DNA from: CAG-103 sp045112425
Lineage (GTDB): Bacteria; Bacillota; Clostridia; Oscillospirales; Oscillospiraceae
DNA length: 7,776 nucleotides
Assembly (NCBI GenBank): GCA_045112425.1
Contig: JBGUHV010000230.1
Coordinates: forward strand, 1-7,776
Direction of reading: 5' to 3'
A model generated the notes under the pieces. It did no database searches. It was not told the origin of the DNA and saw only the letters and a program-made list of their open reading frames with translations. The position numbers were made by a program, and so were the translations under genes. Each line of letters starts with the position of its first letter. The stretch's first letter is position 1. Below are positions 1 to 5,660 of this stretch, piece after piece.

Positions 1-647
1 ACCCCAAGGCCGTTGCGGCCCTGCTGCCGAAGCACCTCGCGCAGTTTTATCGCCCGTGGGTGCCGCAGGGCATGGCCATTACCGAGCAGCTCGAGGCGCT
101 GGGCCTGGGGCCCTCGGATCTCGACTGCGTCATCCTCACGCATTTCGACCCCGACCACATCGGCGCCGTCAAATCCCTCCGGGGCGCAAAGCGCATCATC
201 GTCGCGGAGGACGAATATTTCTGGACCTGCCGCACGGTCTACCGAGCCCGCCAGCCGAAGCACTTCTATGACGGCGTCAAGATGGAGCACTATTGGTTCA
301 AGGGCAGCGACGTCGGCCCCAACCGCTGGGCGTATGATCTCCTCGGCGACGGCACGATCCTCCTCGTCTCCGTGCCCGGCCATACGGACGGCATGGTCTC
401 CGTCCTCGTCACGAACGGGGAGCTGCTGGAGCACAAGCACCGTTTCGTCCTTCTCACGTCCGACGCTGCCTTCACGCCGCGCAACTGGCGCGAGGGGATC
501 ACCCCCGGCTTCGGCTTCGATCCCAAGCTGCAGCGCCGCGGTCTCGAGTGGATCGCCGCGCAGGAAAAAAGAGAGGGCTGTATCAAAGTCCTCACCAGCC
601 ACGACCCGGATTTAGACCCGCAGCCGATCAACATCGACCTATTGTAA
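1..647 (+). CDS. MBL-fold metallo-hydrolase (AHL lactonase/glyoxalase II-like), 5' end cut by window edge
   Basis: The reading frame is open from the first bases (codons from position 3) to TAA at 645-647, so the gene starts outside the window. The GTG at 60 and ATG at 72 are internal, because coding-like sequence (PKAVAALLPKHLAQFYRPW) precedes them. The visible 214 residues cover the metallo-beta-lactamase core. The metal motif is THFDPDH at 141-158, an H-x-D-x-D-H form of the usual H-x-H-x-D-H. Further metal ligands are the His of PGHTDG, the Asp of LLTSDAAF and the His of TSHDPD near the C terminus. Family members are cytoplasmic, bind two metal ions and hydrolyse lactones, thioesters or phosphoesters. 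The substrate cannot be read from the sequence. Sequences of this kind are often named N-acyl homoserine lactonase family protein, but quorum quenching is not implied. The gene converges on the HAD gene, with a palindrome between them. Confidence 0.88.
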   Translation, partial: PKAVAALLPKHLAQFYRPWVPQGMAITEQLEALGLGPSDLDCVILTHFDPDHIGAVKSLRGAKRIIVAEDEYFWTCRTVYRARQPKHFYDGVKMEHYWFKGSDVGPNRWAYDLLGDGTILLVSVPGHTDGMVSVLVTNGELLEHKHRFVLLTSDAAFTPRNWREGITPGFGFDPKLQRRGLEWIAAQEKREGCIKVLTSHDPDLDPQPINIDLL

Positions 648-648
648 C

Positions 649-674
649 GTAGGGACGGATATCATCCGTCCGCG
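649..674. repeat. Short intergenic palindromic repeat
   Basis: GGACGGAT (653-660), loop ATC (661-663), ATCCGTCC (664-671) form a perfect 8-bp stem, flanked by GTAG and GCG. It lies directly after the stop codon of the MBL gene and before the A-run of the next palindrome. Repeats of the form GTAGGGRCGGAT-ATC-ATCCGYCCGC are, from memory, frequent between genes in Oscillospiraceae-type genomes. Only one copy is present here, so repeat status is inferred. Confidence 0.5.
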
Positions 675-677
675 AAA

Positions 678-707
678 AAAATGAGAGGCGAATTCGCCTC
701 TCATTTT
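678..707. terminator. Perfect 30-bp palindrome, probable bidirectional terminator
   Basis: AAAATGAGAGGCGAA (678-692) is followed immediately by its exact reverse complement (693-707), centred on GAATTC. In RNA this gives a GC-containing stem (GAGAGGCG/CGCCTCTC) with an A-run before and a U-run after on either strand. This suits termination of both the plus-strand MBL gene and the minus-strand HAD gene. The TGA stop of the HAD gene (701-703) lies inside the right arm. Confidence 0.8.
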
Positions 708-1360
708 GATTCTCTCATCAAATATTCCAGCGCCTGATAAAGATCCTCCAGCACAACCTCCGCCATCGCGGTGATCTCCGCCGTCGGCGCGAGCATGTCC
801 GGCACCATGATCGGGCGCATCTGCGCCGCGTGCGCCGCGCGGATGCCGTTGAAGCTGTCCTCAATCACGAAGCAGCGCTCCGGCTCCGCGCCGAGCGCCT
901 CCGCCGCGAGCAGAAAAATGTCCGGCGCGGGCTTTGACCGCTGCAGCCGGTCTCCGCCGATCACGGCGTCGAAGCGGGGGAGAAAGCCCGCCTCCGTCAG
1001 ATGCTGACGCACGCGCGCCTCCGGCGTGGAGGACGCCACGGCAATCGGAATGCCGCGCCGGGAGAGCGCTTCGATGATCTCCGCTGCGCCCGGCTTTTGC
1101 GGCACGGGCCGCCCGGCATATTCCCGGTCATAGACCGCGAGGATCTCTTTGCCGAAGGCCTCGGCGTTCTCCTCGCCCCAGTGCGCGACCCAGAGCGCCC
1201 GGGTCTTCGGCTGCGTGATGCCGATGCACTGCGGATAGAGCTCCCGCCAGCCATTCAGCCCCAGCATCCTTGCCGCCTCGCCCCAGCAGCGCAGGGCGAT
1301 GGCCTCTGTGTCAAAGATCACGCCGTCCATATCAAAAATCACCGCAAACGGTGCCGTCAT
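701..1360 (-). CDS. HAD-superfamily hydrolase, subfamily IA (beta-phosphoglucomutase/phosphatase-like)
   Basis: The product is 219 residues, normal for the family. All four HAD motifs are present: FDMDGVIFDTE with nucleophile Asp10 and general acid Asp12; VASSTP with the motif II Ser at about 110; Lys143 in RSKPAPD; and IEDSFNGIRAA with acidic Glu167 and Asp168. A helical cap lies between motifs I and II (about residues 18-90). The family dephosphorylates small phosphorylated metabolites or isomerises sugar phosphates in the cytoplasm; the exact substrate cannot be assigned. ATG at 1360 is chosen because GGGAGGA (1373-1367) sits six bases upstream. The ATG at 1366 abuts that site, and a frame-open extension to 1465 would overlap the upstream transporter gene. 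The gene follows the MATE gene by 31 bp, so the two are probably co-transcribed. The stop codon lies inside the terminator palindrome. Confidence 0.92.
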   Translation of the reverse strand: MTAPFAVIFDMDGVIFDTEAIALRCWGEAARMLGLNGWRELYPQCIGITQPKTRALWVAHWGEENAEAFGKEILAVYDREYAGRPVPQKPGAAEIIEALSRRGIPIAVASSTPEARVRQHLTEAGFLPRFDAVIGGDRLQRSKPAPDIFLLAAEALGAEPERCFVIEDSFNGIRAAHAAQMRPIMVPDMLAPTAEITAMAEVVLEDLYQALEYLMRESK

Positions 1361-1366
1361 ATCCAT

Positions 1367-1373
1367 TCCTCCC
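1367..1373 (-). promoter_or_regulatory. Ribosome binding site that decides the HAD gene start
   Basis: GGGAGGA on the minus strand lies six bases before ATG 1360 and zero bases before ATG 1366. Normal spacing favours 1360, giving a protein that begins MTAPFAVIFD. Translation from 1366 would add only two residues. Confidence 0.75.
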
Positions 1374-1391
1374 AAGAGGGTTTGTCTAAGT

Positions 1392-2747
1392 TTACCGCAA
1401 ATTGCCATCCGGCGCAAGCACGCCACGCCGACGGAGCCTGGCGAGGAACCAGAAGCACAGCGCAATCTGCACCACCGTCGAGCACGGGATGCTCAGCCCG
1501 ATGTGAAACAGCCGCCCGCTGAAGCGCATCATCATCCACGCCACCGGGATGCGGATCAAAAACGCCGCGCCGACGCCCTGCAGCATCACAAAGCGCGTCT
1601 CGCCGAGCCCGTTGTAAAACCCGATGAAGCAAAACAGAAAGCACGTCAGCAGGCAGTCAATCGCATAGGCCTTCAAATAATCCGCCCCGGCCGCGATCAC
1701 GTCGCCGTCGCGCGCGAAGATGCCGCACAGGAGATCGCCCCGGAAAAACGCCGCCGCGAACATGACGACGCCCAGCACCGTCGACACCCCCACCGCCACG
1801 CGCAGACCCTGCACGGCGCGGTCGTTTTTCCCCGCGCCGTAGTTCTGCGCCACATAGGCGCTCATCGCCTGCATGAACGCTGCCGGCACGAGCATGATAA
1901 ACGCGCAGACCTTCTCCGCCACGCCCACGCCCGCCGAGGCGATCAGCCCCAGCGTGTTCACGATCGCCATGATCACGAGGAACGAAAAGCCCACCAGCAG
2001 ATCCTGCAGCGCAATCGGCGCGCCGAAGCGGGCGATGCGTTTGAGAACCTTCCCGTCCGGGCGAAAATGCCGCCGCGCAAGTGTAAACGGCAGCTTGCGC
2101 CGCCGCAGCACGAGCAGGCTGATCGCCACGCTCACCGCCTGACTTGCCGCCGTCGCAAGCGCCGCGCCCGCGGCGCCCTTGTGCAGCCCCGCCACCAGCA
2201 GCAGATCGCCGCCGATGTTGCACACGCTCGCAATTGCCACAGTCATCAGCGGCGTTTTTGAGTCGCCCATCCCGCGCAGGATGCTCCCGAGCACATTGTA
2301 GGCGATGATCATCACCGAGCCGAAGCCGCAGATGGCGATGTACTGTTTGGTCTCTTCAAAGGCCTCCGCCGGCGCCTGCATCCACTTTGCCAGCACGCCC
2401 GAGAGCAGGGGAATCAGCCCCGTGCAGACGACGCCGACAATCAGGAAGGCTGTCACGCCGCTGCCGATGATGCCGCCGAGCGCCTTTTGATCGCCCTCGC
2501 CGATCTTCTGCCCGAGCAGAATCGTCATGCCCATGGCAAAGGAGCTGATCAGCCCCGTGATCGTCATCATAATCTGCGAGCCGACCGCCACGGCGGAAAC
2601 GTCCGCCGCCTCGGCGTATTTGCCCACCACCAGCAGATCCACCGCGCCGTAGAGCGCCTGCAGAAACAGTGCCAGCAGAATAGGCAGCGAAAACAGCAGC
2701 AGCGGCCCCAGAATCGGCCCGCTTGTGAAATTTCGTTTGTCTTGCAT
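1392..2747 (-). CDS. MATE family efflux transporter
   Basis: The 451-residue protein has the usual MATE length. It begins with the characteristic N-terminal segment SGPILGPLLLFSLPILLALF and then LYGAVDLLVVGKYA, which is typical of the NorM/DinF/MepA superfamily. About twelve hydrophobic segments can be traced in two six-helix halves; the second half begins near the RFGAPIALQDLL stretch. It is an inner-membrane antiporter that exports organic cations or drugs in exchange for Na+ or H+. The cargo cannot be inferred here. The start at 2747 is supported by AGGTGATC, a match to the 16S 3' end, just upstream. The frame stays open to 2882, but that extension would run into the 2826-2956 repeat and is rejected. 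The gene is first in a probable two-gene transcript with the HAD hydrolase. I see no clear sigma-70 promoter directly upstream. Confidence 0.95.
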   Translation of the reverse strand: MQDKRNFTSGPILGPLLLFSLPILLALFLQALYGAVDLLVVGKYAEAADVSAVAVGSQIMMTITGLISSFAMGMTILLGQKIGEGDQKALGGIIGSGVTAFLIVGVVCTGLIPLLSGVLAKWMQAPAEAFEETKQYIAICGFGSVMIIAYNVLGSILRGMGDSKTPLMTVAIASVCNIGGDLLLVAGLHKGAAGAALATAASQAVSVAISLLVLRRRKLPFTLARRHFRPDGKVLKRIARFGAPIALQDLLVGFSFLVIMAIVNTLGLIASAGVGVAEKVCAFIMLVPAAFMQAMSAYVAQNYGAGKNDRAVQGLRVAVGVSTVLGVVMFAAAFFRGDLLCGIFARDGDVIAAGADYLKAYAIDCLLTCFLFCFIGFYNGLGETRFVMLQGVGAAFLIRIPVAWMMMRFSGRLFHIGLSIPCSTVVQIALCFWFLARLRRRGVLAPDGNLR

Positions 2748-2750
2748 ATG

Positions 2751-2758
2751 ATCACCTG
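2751..2758 (-). promoter_or_regulatory. Strong ribosome binding site of the MATE gene
   Basis: On the minus strand AGGTGATC precedes the ATG at 2747 by a few bases. It extends the core Shine-Dalgarno pairing along the 16S rRNA 3' end and fixes the start at 2747 rather than at the longer open frame. Confidence 0.75.
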
Positions 2759-2825
2759 CTAAAGATGGGAGAGTGTGTTGCAAATCCATGCCTGACTTTA
2801 TTTTGCTGATACGCACCAAAAAACC

Positions 2826-2956
2826 TGTCATCCTGAGCGGAGCGCGACAGCGCGGAGTCGAAGGATCTTGGCATGGCAGCAAAAGAGAACCATCTGCTTC
2901 TATCTGACTGCTCTGCCAGGATTCTTCGACTCCACTTCGTTCCGCTCAGAATGACA
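2826..2956. mobile_element. MITE-like inverted-repeat element, 131 bp, no coding capacity
   Basis: The left arm (2826-2879) starts TGTCATCCTGAGCGGA. The right arm (2956 back to 2908) starts, read on the minus strand, TGTCATTCTGAGCGGA. The arms align over about 50 bases, sharing GTCGAAG-AT and TGGCA, with scattered mismatches and a 5-base insertion in the left arm (GCGCGACAGCGCG against ACGAAGTG). The loop is 2880-2907. TGTCAT-CTGAGCG...GTCGAAGAATC repeats are, from memory, common between genes in many unrelated bacteria. They often yield false short proteins such as SFDSALSRSAQDD, which can be read here. No transposase and no clear target-site duplication is visible. It lies between the ligase terminator and the MATE gene. 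Confidence 0.7.
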
Positions 2957-2982
2957 TGCTTCTTGACAGCACGAAACAAACC

Positions 2983-3014
2983 AAAAAGGGCTGCTATTTA
3001 CAGCAGCCCTTTTT
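2983..3014 (-). terminator. Intrinsic terminator of the acyl-CoA ligase gene
   Basis: A perfect 13-bp stem, AAAAAGGGCTGCT (2983-2995) and AGCAGCCCTTTTT (3002-3014), encloses a six-base loop. On the minus strand the GC-rich stem ends in a T-run, 25 bases beyond the ligase stop codon. It would also work on the plus strand. Confidence 0.88.
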
Positions 3015-3038
3015 GTATATCAGAATGCCCGTCAAATG

Positions 3039-4769
3039 TCAATTGGCGGCGTCGAGGCGCGCGTCGTAGTCCTTCGCGAGCTTGAGATAGTCGATCTTGC
3101 CCATGCCGGTGTGCGGCATCTCGGTCACGAACTCGATGCTCGCGGGAATGCCGCGCGCTTCGATCTCCTTGCGCATGAGCGCCTCCAGCTCCGGGCGCAC
3201 CTCCGCCTCGGAGCGGCTTTTGAGCTGCACGACGGCGTGGATTGCCTGCCCCTGCGCGTGCTCGCGGTCGGTCACGCCCACGACCGCGCAGCTCATCACG
3301 TCCGGGTGGCTTCCGATGACGCCCTCGGTGTAGGCCGGGAAGACCTTGTGCCCGTCGAACTTGATAATCATGCGCTTGATGCGCCCCTTGATGTAGACAA
3401 AGCCGTCCTCATCCATGCTCCCGAGATCGCCCGAGTGGATCCAGACCGTGCCGTCCGGGTGCTTTACCATGACCTTTTCGGTCTCGGCGGGGTTGTTCAG
3501 GTAGCCGAGCATGTTCGCCGGGCCCGTGATGCAGATCTCGCCCTCCTCGCCGTAGCCGAGCTCCTCCGTCGTGTCGGGCTTGAAGATGCCCATCCGGTTC
3601 ATCAGCAGGGGATAGCCCACGGAGAGGCTGCGGAAGTTGCCGTTGCAGCTGCAGCAGGCGGCGGAGGAGACCTCGCTCATGCCGTAGCCCTGACTGAGCG
3701 GGAATTTTGCGCCGCGTTCCTTCAGAAATCCGTTGAGCTTGCCCTCGAGACCGGCGTTCATCGTGTCGCCGCCGGAGCCCGCCGTGATGAAGAAGTCGAG
3801 CATGAAGCCGTCTCGCATCTCCTTCGAGTTCATGAGCTTTTCATAGTGTGCCGGCACCATCAGCGTGTGCTGCGGGCGGTATTTGCGGATGTATTTTCCC
3901 ACCTGATCGGAGTCAAACTTCGGGATGATGATCATCTCGAGCCCGAGCGAGAGCGGCATGTGCATGCTCGCGACCATGCCGTAGCTCGCAAAGGCGGGGA
4001 TGATGTTCATGAACCGGTGCGTTCGGTCGTATTCGACGCCGCAGTAGCGAAAGTCCATCGCCACGGCGTTGAAGCCGTCGTTCGAAAACATCACGCCCTT
4101 CGGCATGCCGGTCGTGCCGCCCGTGAGGGCGATGCCCGCGAGCTGAAACTCGCTGTAATCCACCGTCTCCGGGCAGAGCCCCTCGCCCTTTTTCAGGAAG
4201 GTCTTCCAGCTCATCACGCGCTTGTCGTTCAGCTTCGGGCAGCGCATCTTCCAGGCGGCGTACCATTTGAGCGGCCCGCTCGTCATGTCGTCCGCTGCGG
4301 AGAAGACCACGATGTGGTCGACCTTCGTGATCTTTGTCAGCTCCGCAATCGGCGCGGGCGTGGTGAAGGTCACGAGGATGCGGCTCTTCGCATTTTCGAT
4401 GAAGCTGTTGATCACCGGCGCGGTGTAGCGCGGGTCAATCACCATCGCGGCGGCGCCGAGCTTGCTCAGCGCATAGATCGCCGAGACCAGCTCCGGCGTC
4501 GTCACGGCGCAGAAGGTCACAATGTCGCCCTTCTTCACTCCGAGAGCGGCAAAGGCCGCCGCAGCGCGCTCGATGCGGTCGAGCAGCTCGCCGTAGGTGA
4601 TGTGGTTATTGAAATAGTGAATGGCAATCGTGTCGCGGTGCGCTGCGTTCACCTTCACCAGATGCTGATAGATCGATTCCTTCGGCAGCTCGGCTCGTCT
4701 GGCCTCGTCCGTGAAAAACTGCATCCACGGCTTTTGCTCCGACGGCTTGCGTGCAGATTCTGCCACCAT
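3039..4769 (-). CDS. Class I adenylate-forming enzyme, acyl-CoA ligase (fatty-acid CoA ligase-like)
   Basis: The 576-residue enzyme is expected to activate a carboxylic acid with ATP to an acyl-adenylate and then form the CoA thioester. Visible motifs are the phosphate loop TGGTTGMPKG (216-225), GYGMSE (361-366), the ribose-binding Asp in HSGDLG (445-450), the hinge GRIKRMI (462-468) and the C-terminal catalytic Lys558 in MGKID. The large ANL domain spans roughly 30-460 and the small mobile domain 461-576. No carrier-protein or condensation domain is attached, which points to a stand-alone ligase rather than an NRPS module. Chain length and substrate are unknown. ATG 4769 is preceded by AAGGAG at nine bases. 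The gene lies downstream of tetR on the same strand, but a terminator and a 194-bp gap separate them. An odd feature is the cluster CCSC (372-375) just after the adenine-site motif. Confidence 0.93.
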   Translation of the reverse strand: MVAESARKPSEQKPWMQFFTDEARRAELPKESIYQHLVKVNAAHRDTIAIHYFNNHITYGELLDRIERAAAAFAALGVKKGDIVTFCAVTTPELVSAIYALSKLGAAAMVIDPRYTAPVINSFIENAKSRILVTFTTPAPIAELTKITKVDHIVVFSAADDMTSGPLKWYAAWKMRCPKLNDKRVMSWKTFLKKGEGLCPETVDYSEFQLAGIALTGGTTGMPKGVMFSNDGFNAVAMDFRYCGVEYDRTHRFMNIIPAFASYGMVASMHMPLSLGLEMIIIPKFDSDQVGKYIRKYRPQHTLMVPAHYEKLMNSKEMRDGFMLDFFITAGSGGDTMNAGLEGKLNGFLKERGAKFPLSQGYGMSEVSSAACCSCNGNFRSLSVGYPLLMNRMGIFKPDTTEELGYGEEGEICITGPANMLGYLNNPAETEKVMVKHPDGTVWIHSGDLGSMDEDGFVYIKGRIKRMIIKFDGHKVFPAYTEGVIGSHPDVMSCAVVGVTDREHAQGQAIHAVVQLKSRSEAEVRPELEALMRKEIEARGIPASIEFVTEMPHTGMGKIDYLKLAKDYDARLDAAN

Positions 4770-4802
4770 AGCTCAAATCTCCTTTTTTATCGCTGATATG
4801 AC

Positions 4803-4832
4803 ATCCTGCATTGTCACACGAACAGCCGTCAA
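4803..4832 (-). promoter_or_regulatory. Possible promoter of the acyl-CoA ligase gene
   Basis: On the minus strand TTGACG (4832-4827) is followed after 18 bases by CAGGAT (4808-4803). The -35 is good and the -10 is poor. A separate promoter is expected in this gap because a terminator lies just upstream. Confidence 0.35.
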
Positions 4833-4894
4833 GTACAAGCGTTAATCCGGCGATTTTTATATGGTTTCAGACACATTCAACAGAATATGTCGCC

Positions 4895-4938
4895 AAAAAA
4901 ATAAAGAGTTCAGAAACGCCTTGCGCGATTCTGAACTC
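4895..4938 (-). terminator. Intrinsic terminator of tetR
   Basis: GAGTTCAGAA (4906-4915) pairs with TTCTGAACTC (4929-4938) around a 13-base loop. On the minus strand the stem is followed by TTTATTTTTTT (4905-4895). It begins 25 bases beyond the tetR stop codon, so tetR and the downstream ligase gene are probably separate transcripts. Confidence 0.85.
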
Positions 4939-4963
4939 CGATTATGGCAGATCTGAGGCTGTG

Positions 4964-5560
4964 TCAAACATCCAGCTCCAGAAAAATACGCTCGCCTGCC
5001 GCGGCCATAGCGCCGAGCACGCGCCCCGCCTCCGCCGGATCAATCGGCAGGTTCGCCGCGAGCATGCGGTTGAGCACGCTGATGCCGCCGCTGATGACGT
5101 AGCAGCTGTAGAGCCGGTGGCGCTCTTCGTCGAAGGCGTCGCCCTCCTTGAGGCGCCGCAGCTGCCGCGTGACCTCATAGATCGTGTCCTGCAGCCGCCC
5201 GTCAAAGGCAGGATCGCCGTTCGGGCTGTTCAAAAGGCGGATGAGGTTCTCGTGACGGGCATAGATCTCCACCACAGCCTCGATCGCCGGATAATGCTCC
5301 TGCCGGCGGATCGGCGCCTGATCAAGCTGCTCCAGCCCCTCGCGGATCTCCGTCAGAATATCGGTCTCCACCTCGTCGAGCAGGTCGTAAATGTCCTCAT
5401 AGTGCGCGTAAAACGTTGTGCGGCAGATATTCGCCCGGTCAATGAGCTCCTGCACGGTGATGCGTCCGATCGGCTTCTGGGCGAGCATCTCCGCCAGCGC
5501 ATCCCGGATTGCGGCGCGCGTGCGCCGGGTGCTGCGGTTGTTCTGCGTCACTTTTCTCAT
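4964..5560 (-). CDS. TetR/AcrR family transcriptional regulator (DhaS-like C-terminal region)
   Basis: The 198-residue protein has a typical TetR N-terminal DNA-binding domain: TRRTRAAIRDALAEML as helix 1, then the helix-turn-helix ITVQELIDRANICRTTFYAHY (about 34-54) with the recognition helix around CRTTFYAHY. The C-terminal ligand and dimer domain ends in YVISGGISVLNRMLAANLPIDP, resembling the TetR_C_8/DhaS type found in Firmicutes. Family members are dimers that usually repress nearby genes until a small ligand binds. ATG 5560 is preceded by AGGTGA at six bases. The gene is divergent from the M32 carboxypeptidase gene, and a perfect palindrome in the shared intergenic region is the likely operator. 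The best-supported reading is repression of the carboxypeptidase and probably of itself. The ligand is unknown. Confidence 0.92.
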   Translation of the reverse strand: MRKVTQNNRSTRRTRAAIRDALAEMLAQKPIGRITVQELIDRANICRTTFYAHYEDIYDLLDEVETDILTEIREGLEQLDQAPIRRQEHYPAIEAVVEIYARHENLIRLLNSPNGDPAFDGRLQDTIYEVTRQLRRLKEGDAFDEERHRLYSCYVISGGISVLNRMLAANLPIDPAEAGRVLGAMAAAGERIFLELDV

Positions 5561-5596
5561 CTGGAGTCACCTCTGCTGTGTTCTTCTCTATATTGT

Positions 5597-5625
5597 TTGC
5601 TTTTGCGATAATTATCGCATATAAT
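5597..5625 (+). promoter_or_regulatory. Sigma-70-type promoter of the M32 carboxypeptidase gene
   Basis: TTGCTT (5597-5602), a 17-bp spacer and a perfect TATAAT (5620-5625) precede the ATG at 5661. The transcript would start near 5632, leaving a short leader that carries AGGAG (5649-5653) seven bases before the start codon. No equally clear promoter is seen for tetR on the opposite strand. Confidence 0.75.
5604..5619. promoter_or_regulatory. Palindromic operator, likely bound by the adjacent TetR regulator
   Basis: TGCGATAATTATCGCA is a perfect 16-bp palindrome lying wholly within the 17-bp spacer between the -35 and -10 of the carboxypeptidase promoter. Binding there would exclude RNA polymerase. 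Length, symmetry and position match TetR-family operators; assignment to the neighbouring regulator is inferred. Confidence 0.72.
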
Positions 5626-5660
5626 AATCCGCAGAACATCAAACGCAAAGGAGAATTCCC

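Noticed and set aside
1361..1465. 35-residue N-terminal extension of the HAD protein
   Set aside because: It overlaps the 3' end of the MATE gene and lacks similarity to the family. The ribosome binding site at 1367-1373 supports the 1360 start.
1299..2261. 320-codon open frame on the plus strand opposite the MATE gene
   Set aside because: The product is His/Arg/Gln rich and lacks domains, whereas the opposite strand encodes a clear multi-helix transporter.
2748..2882. 45-residue N-terminal extension of the MATE protein
   Set aside because: It would be encoded partly by the repeat element, while a very strong ribosome binding site directs translation from 2747.
2826..2956. CRISPR-like repeat pair
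   Set aside because: There are only two copies, in inverted orientation with an unrelated loop and no regular spacers, so it is an inverted-repeat element rather than an array.
2752..3085. Short open frames on both strands across the 2826-2956 repeat
   Set aside because: They are translations of the inverted repeat itself (for example SFDSALSRSAQDD), a known type of false protein call, and have no good ribosome binding sites.
3036..4796. 586-codon open frame on the plus strand opposite the acyl-CoA ligase gene
   Set aside because: Its codons are exact complements of the ligase codons, and it stays open only because the ligase gene lacks TTA, CTA and TCA codons. The product is His/Arg/Val rich with no recognisable domain, while the minus-strand product has all ANL motifs.
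5561..5660. Minus-strand promoter for tetR
   Set aside because: TATAGA and GATAAT can be read as -10 sequences on the minus strand, but neither has a convincing -35 at normal spacing, so no site is called.
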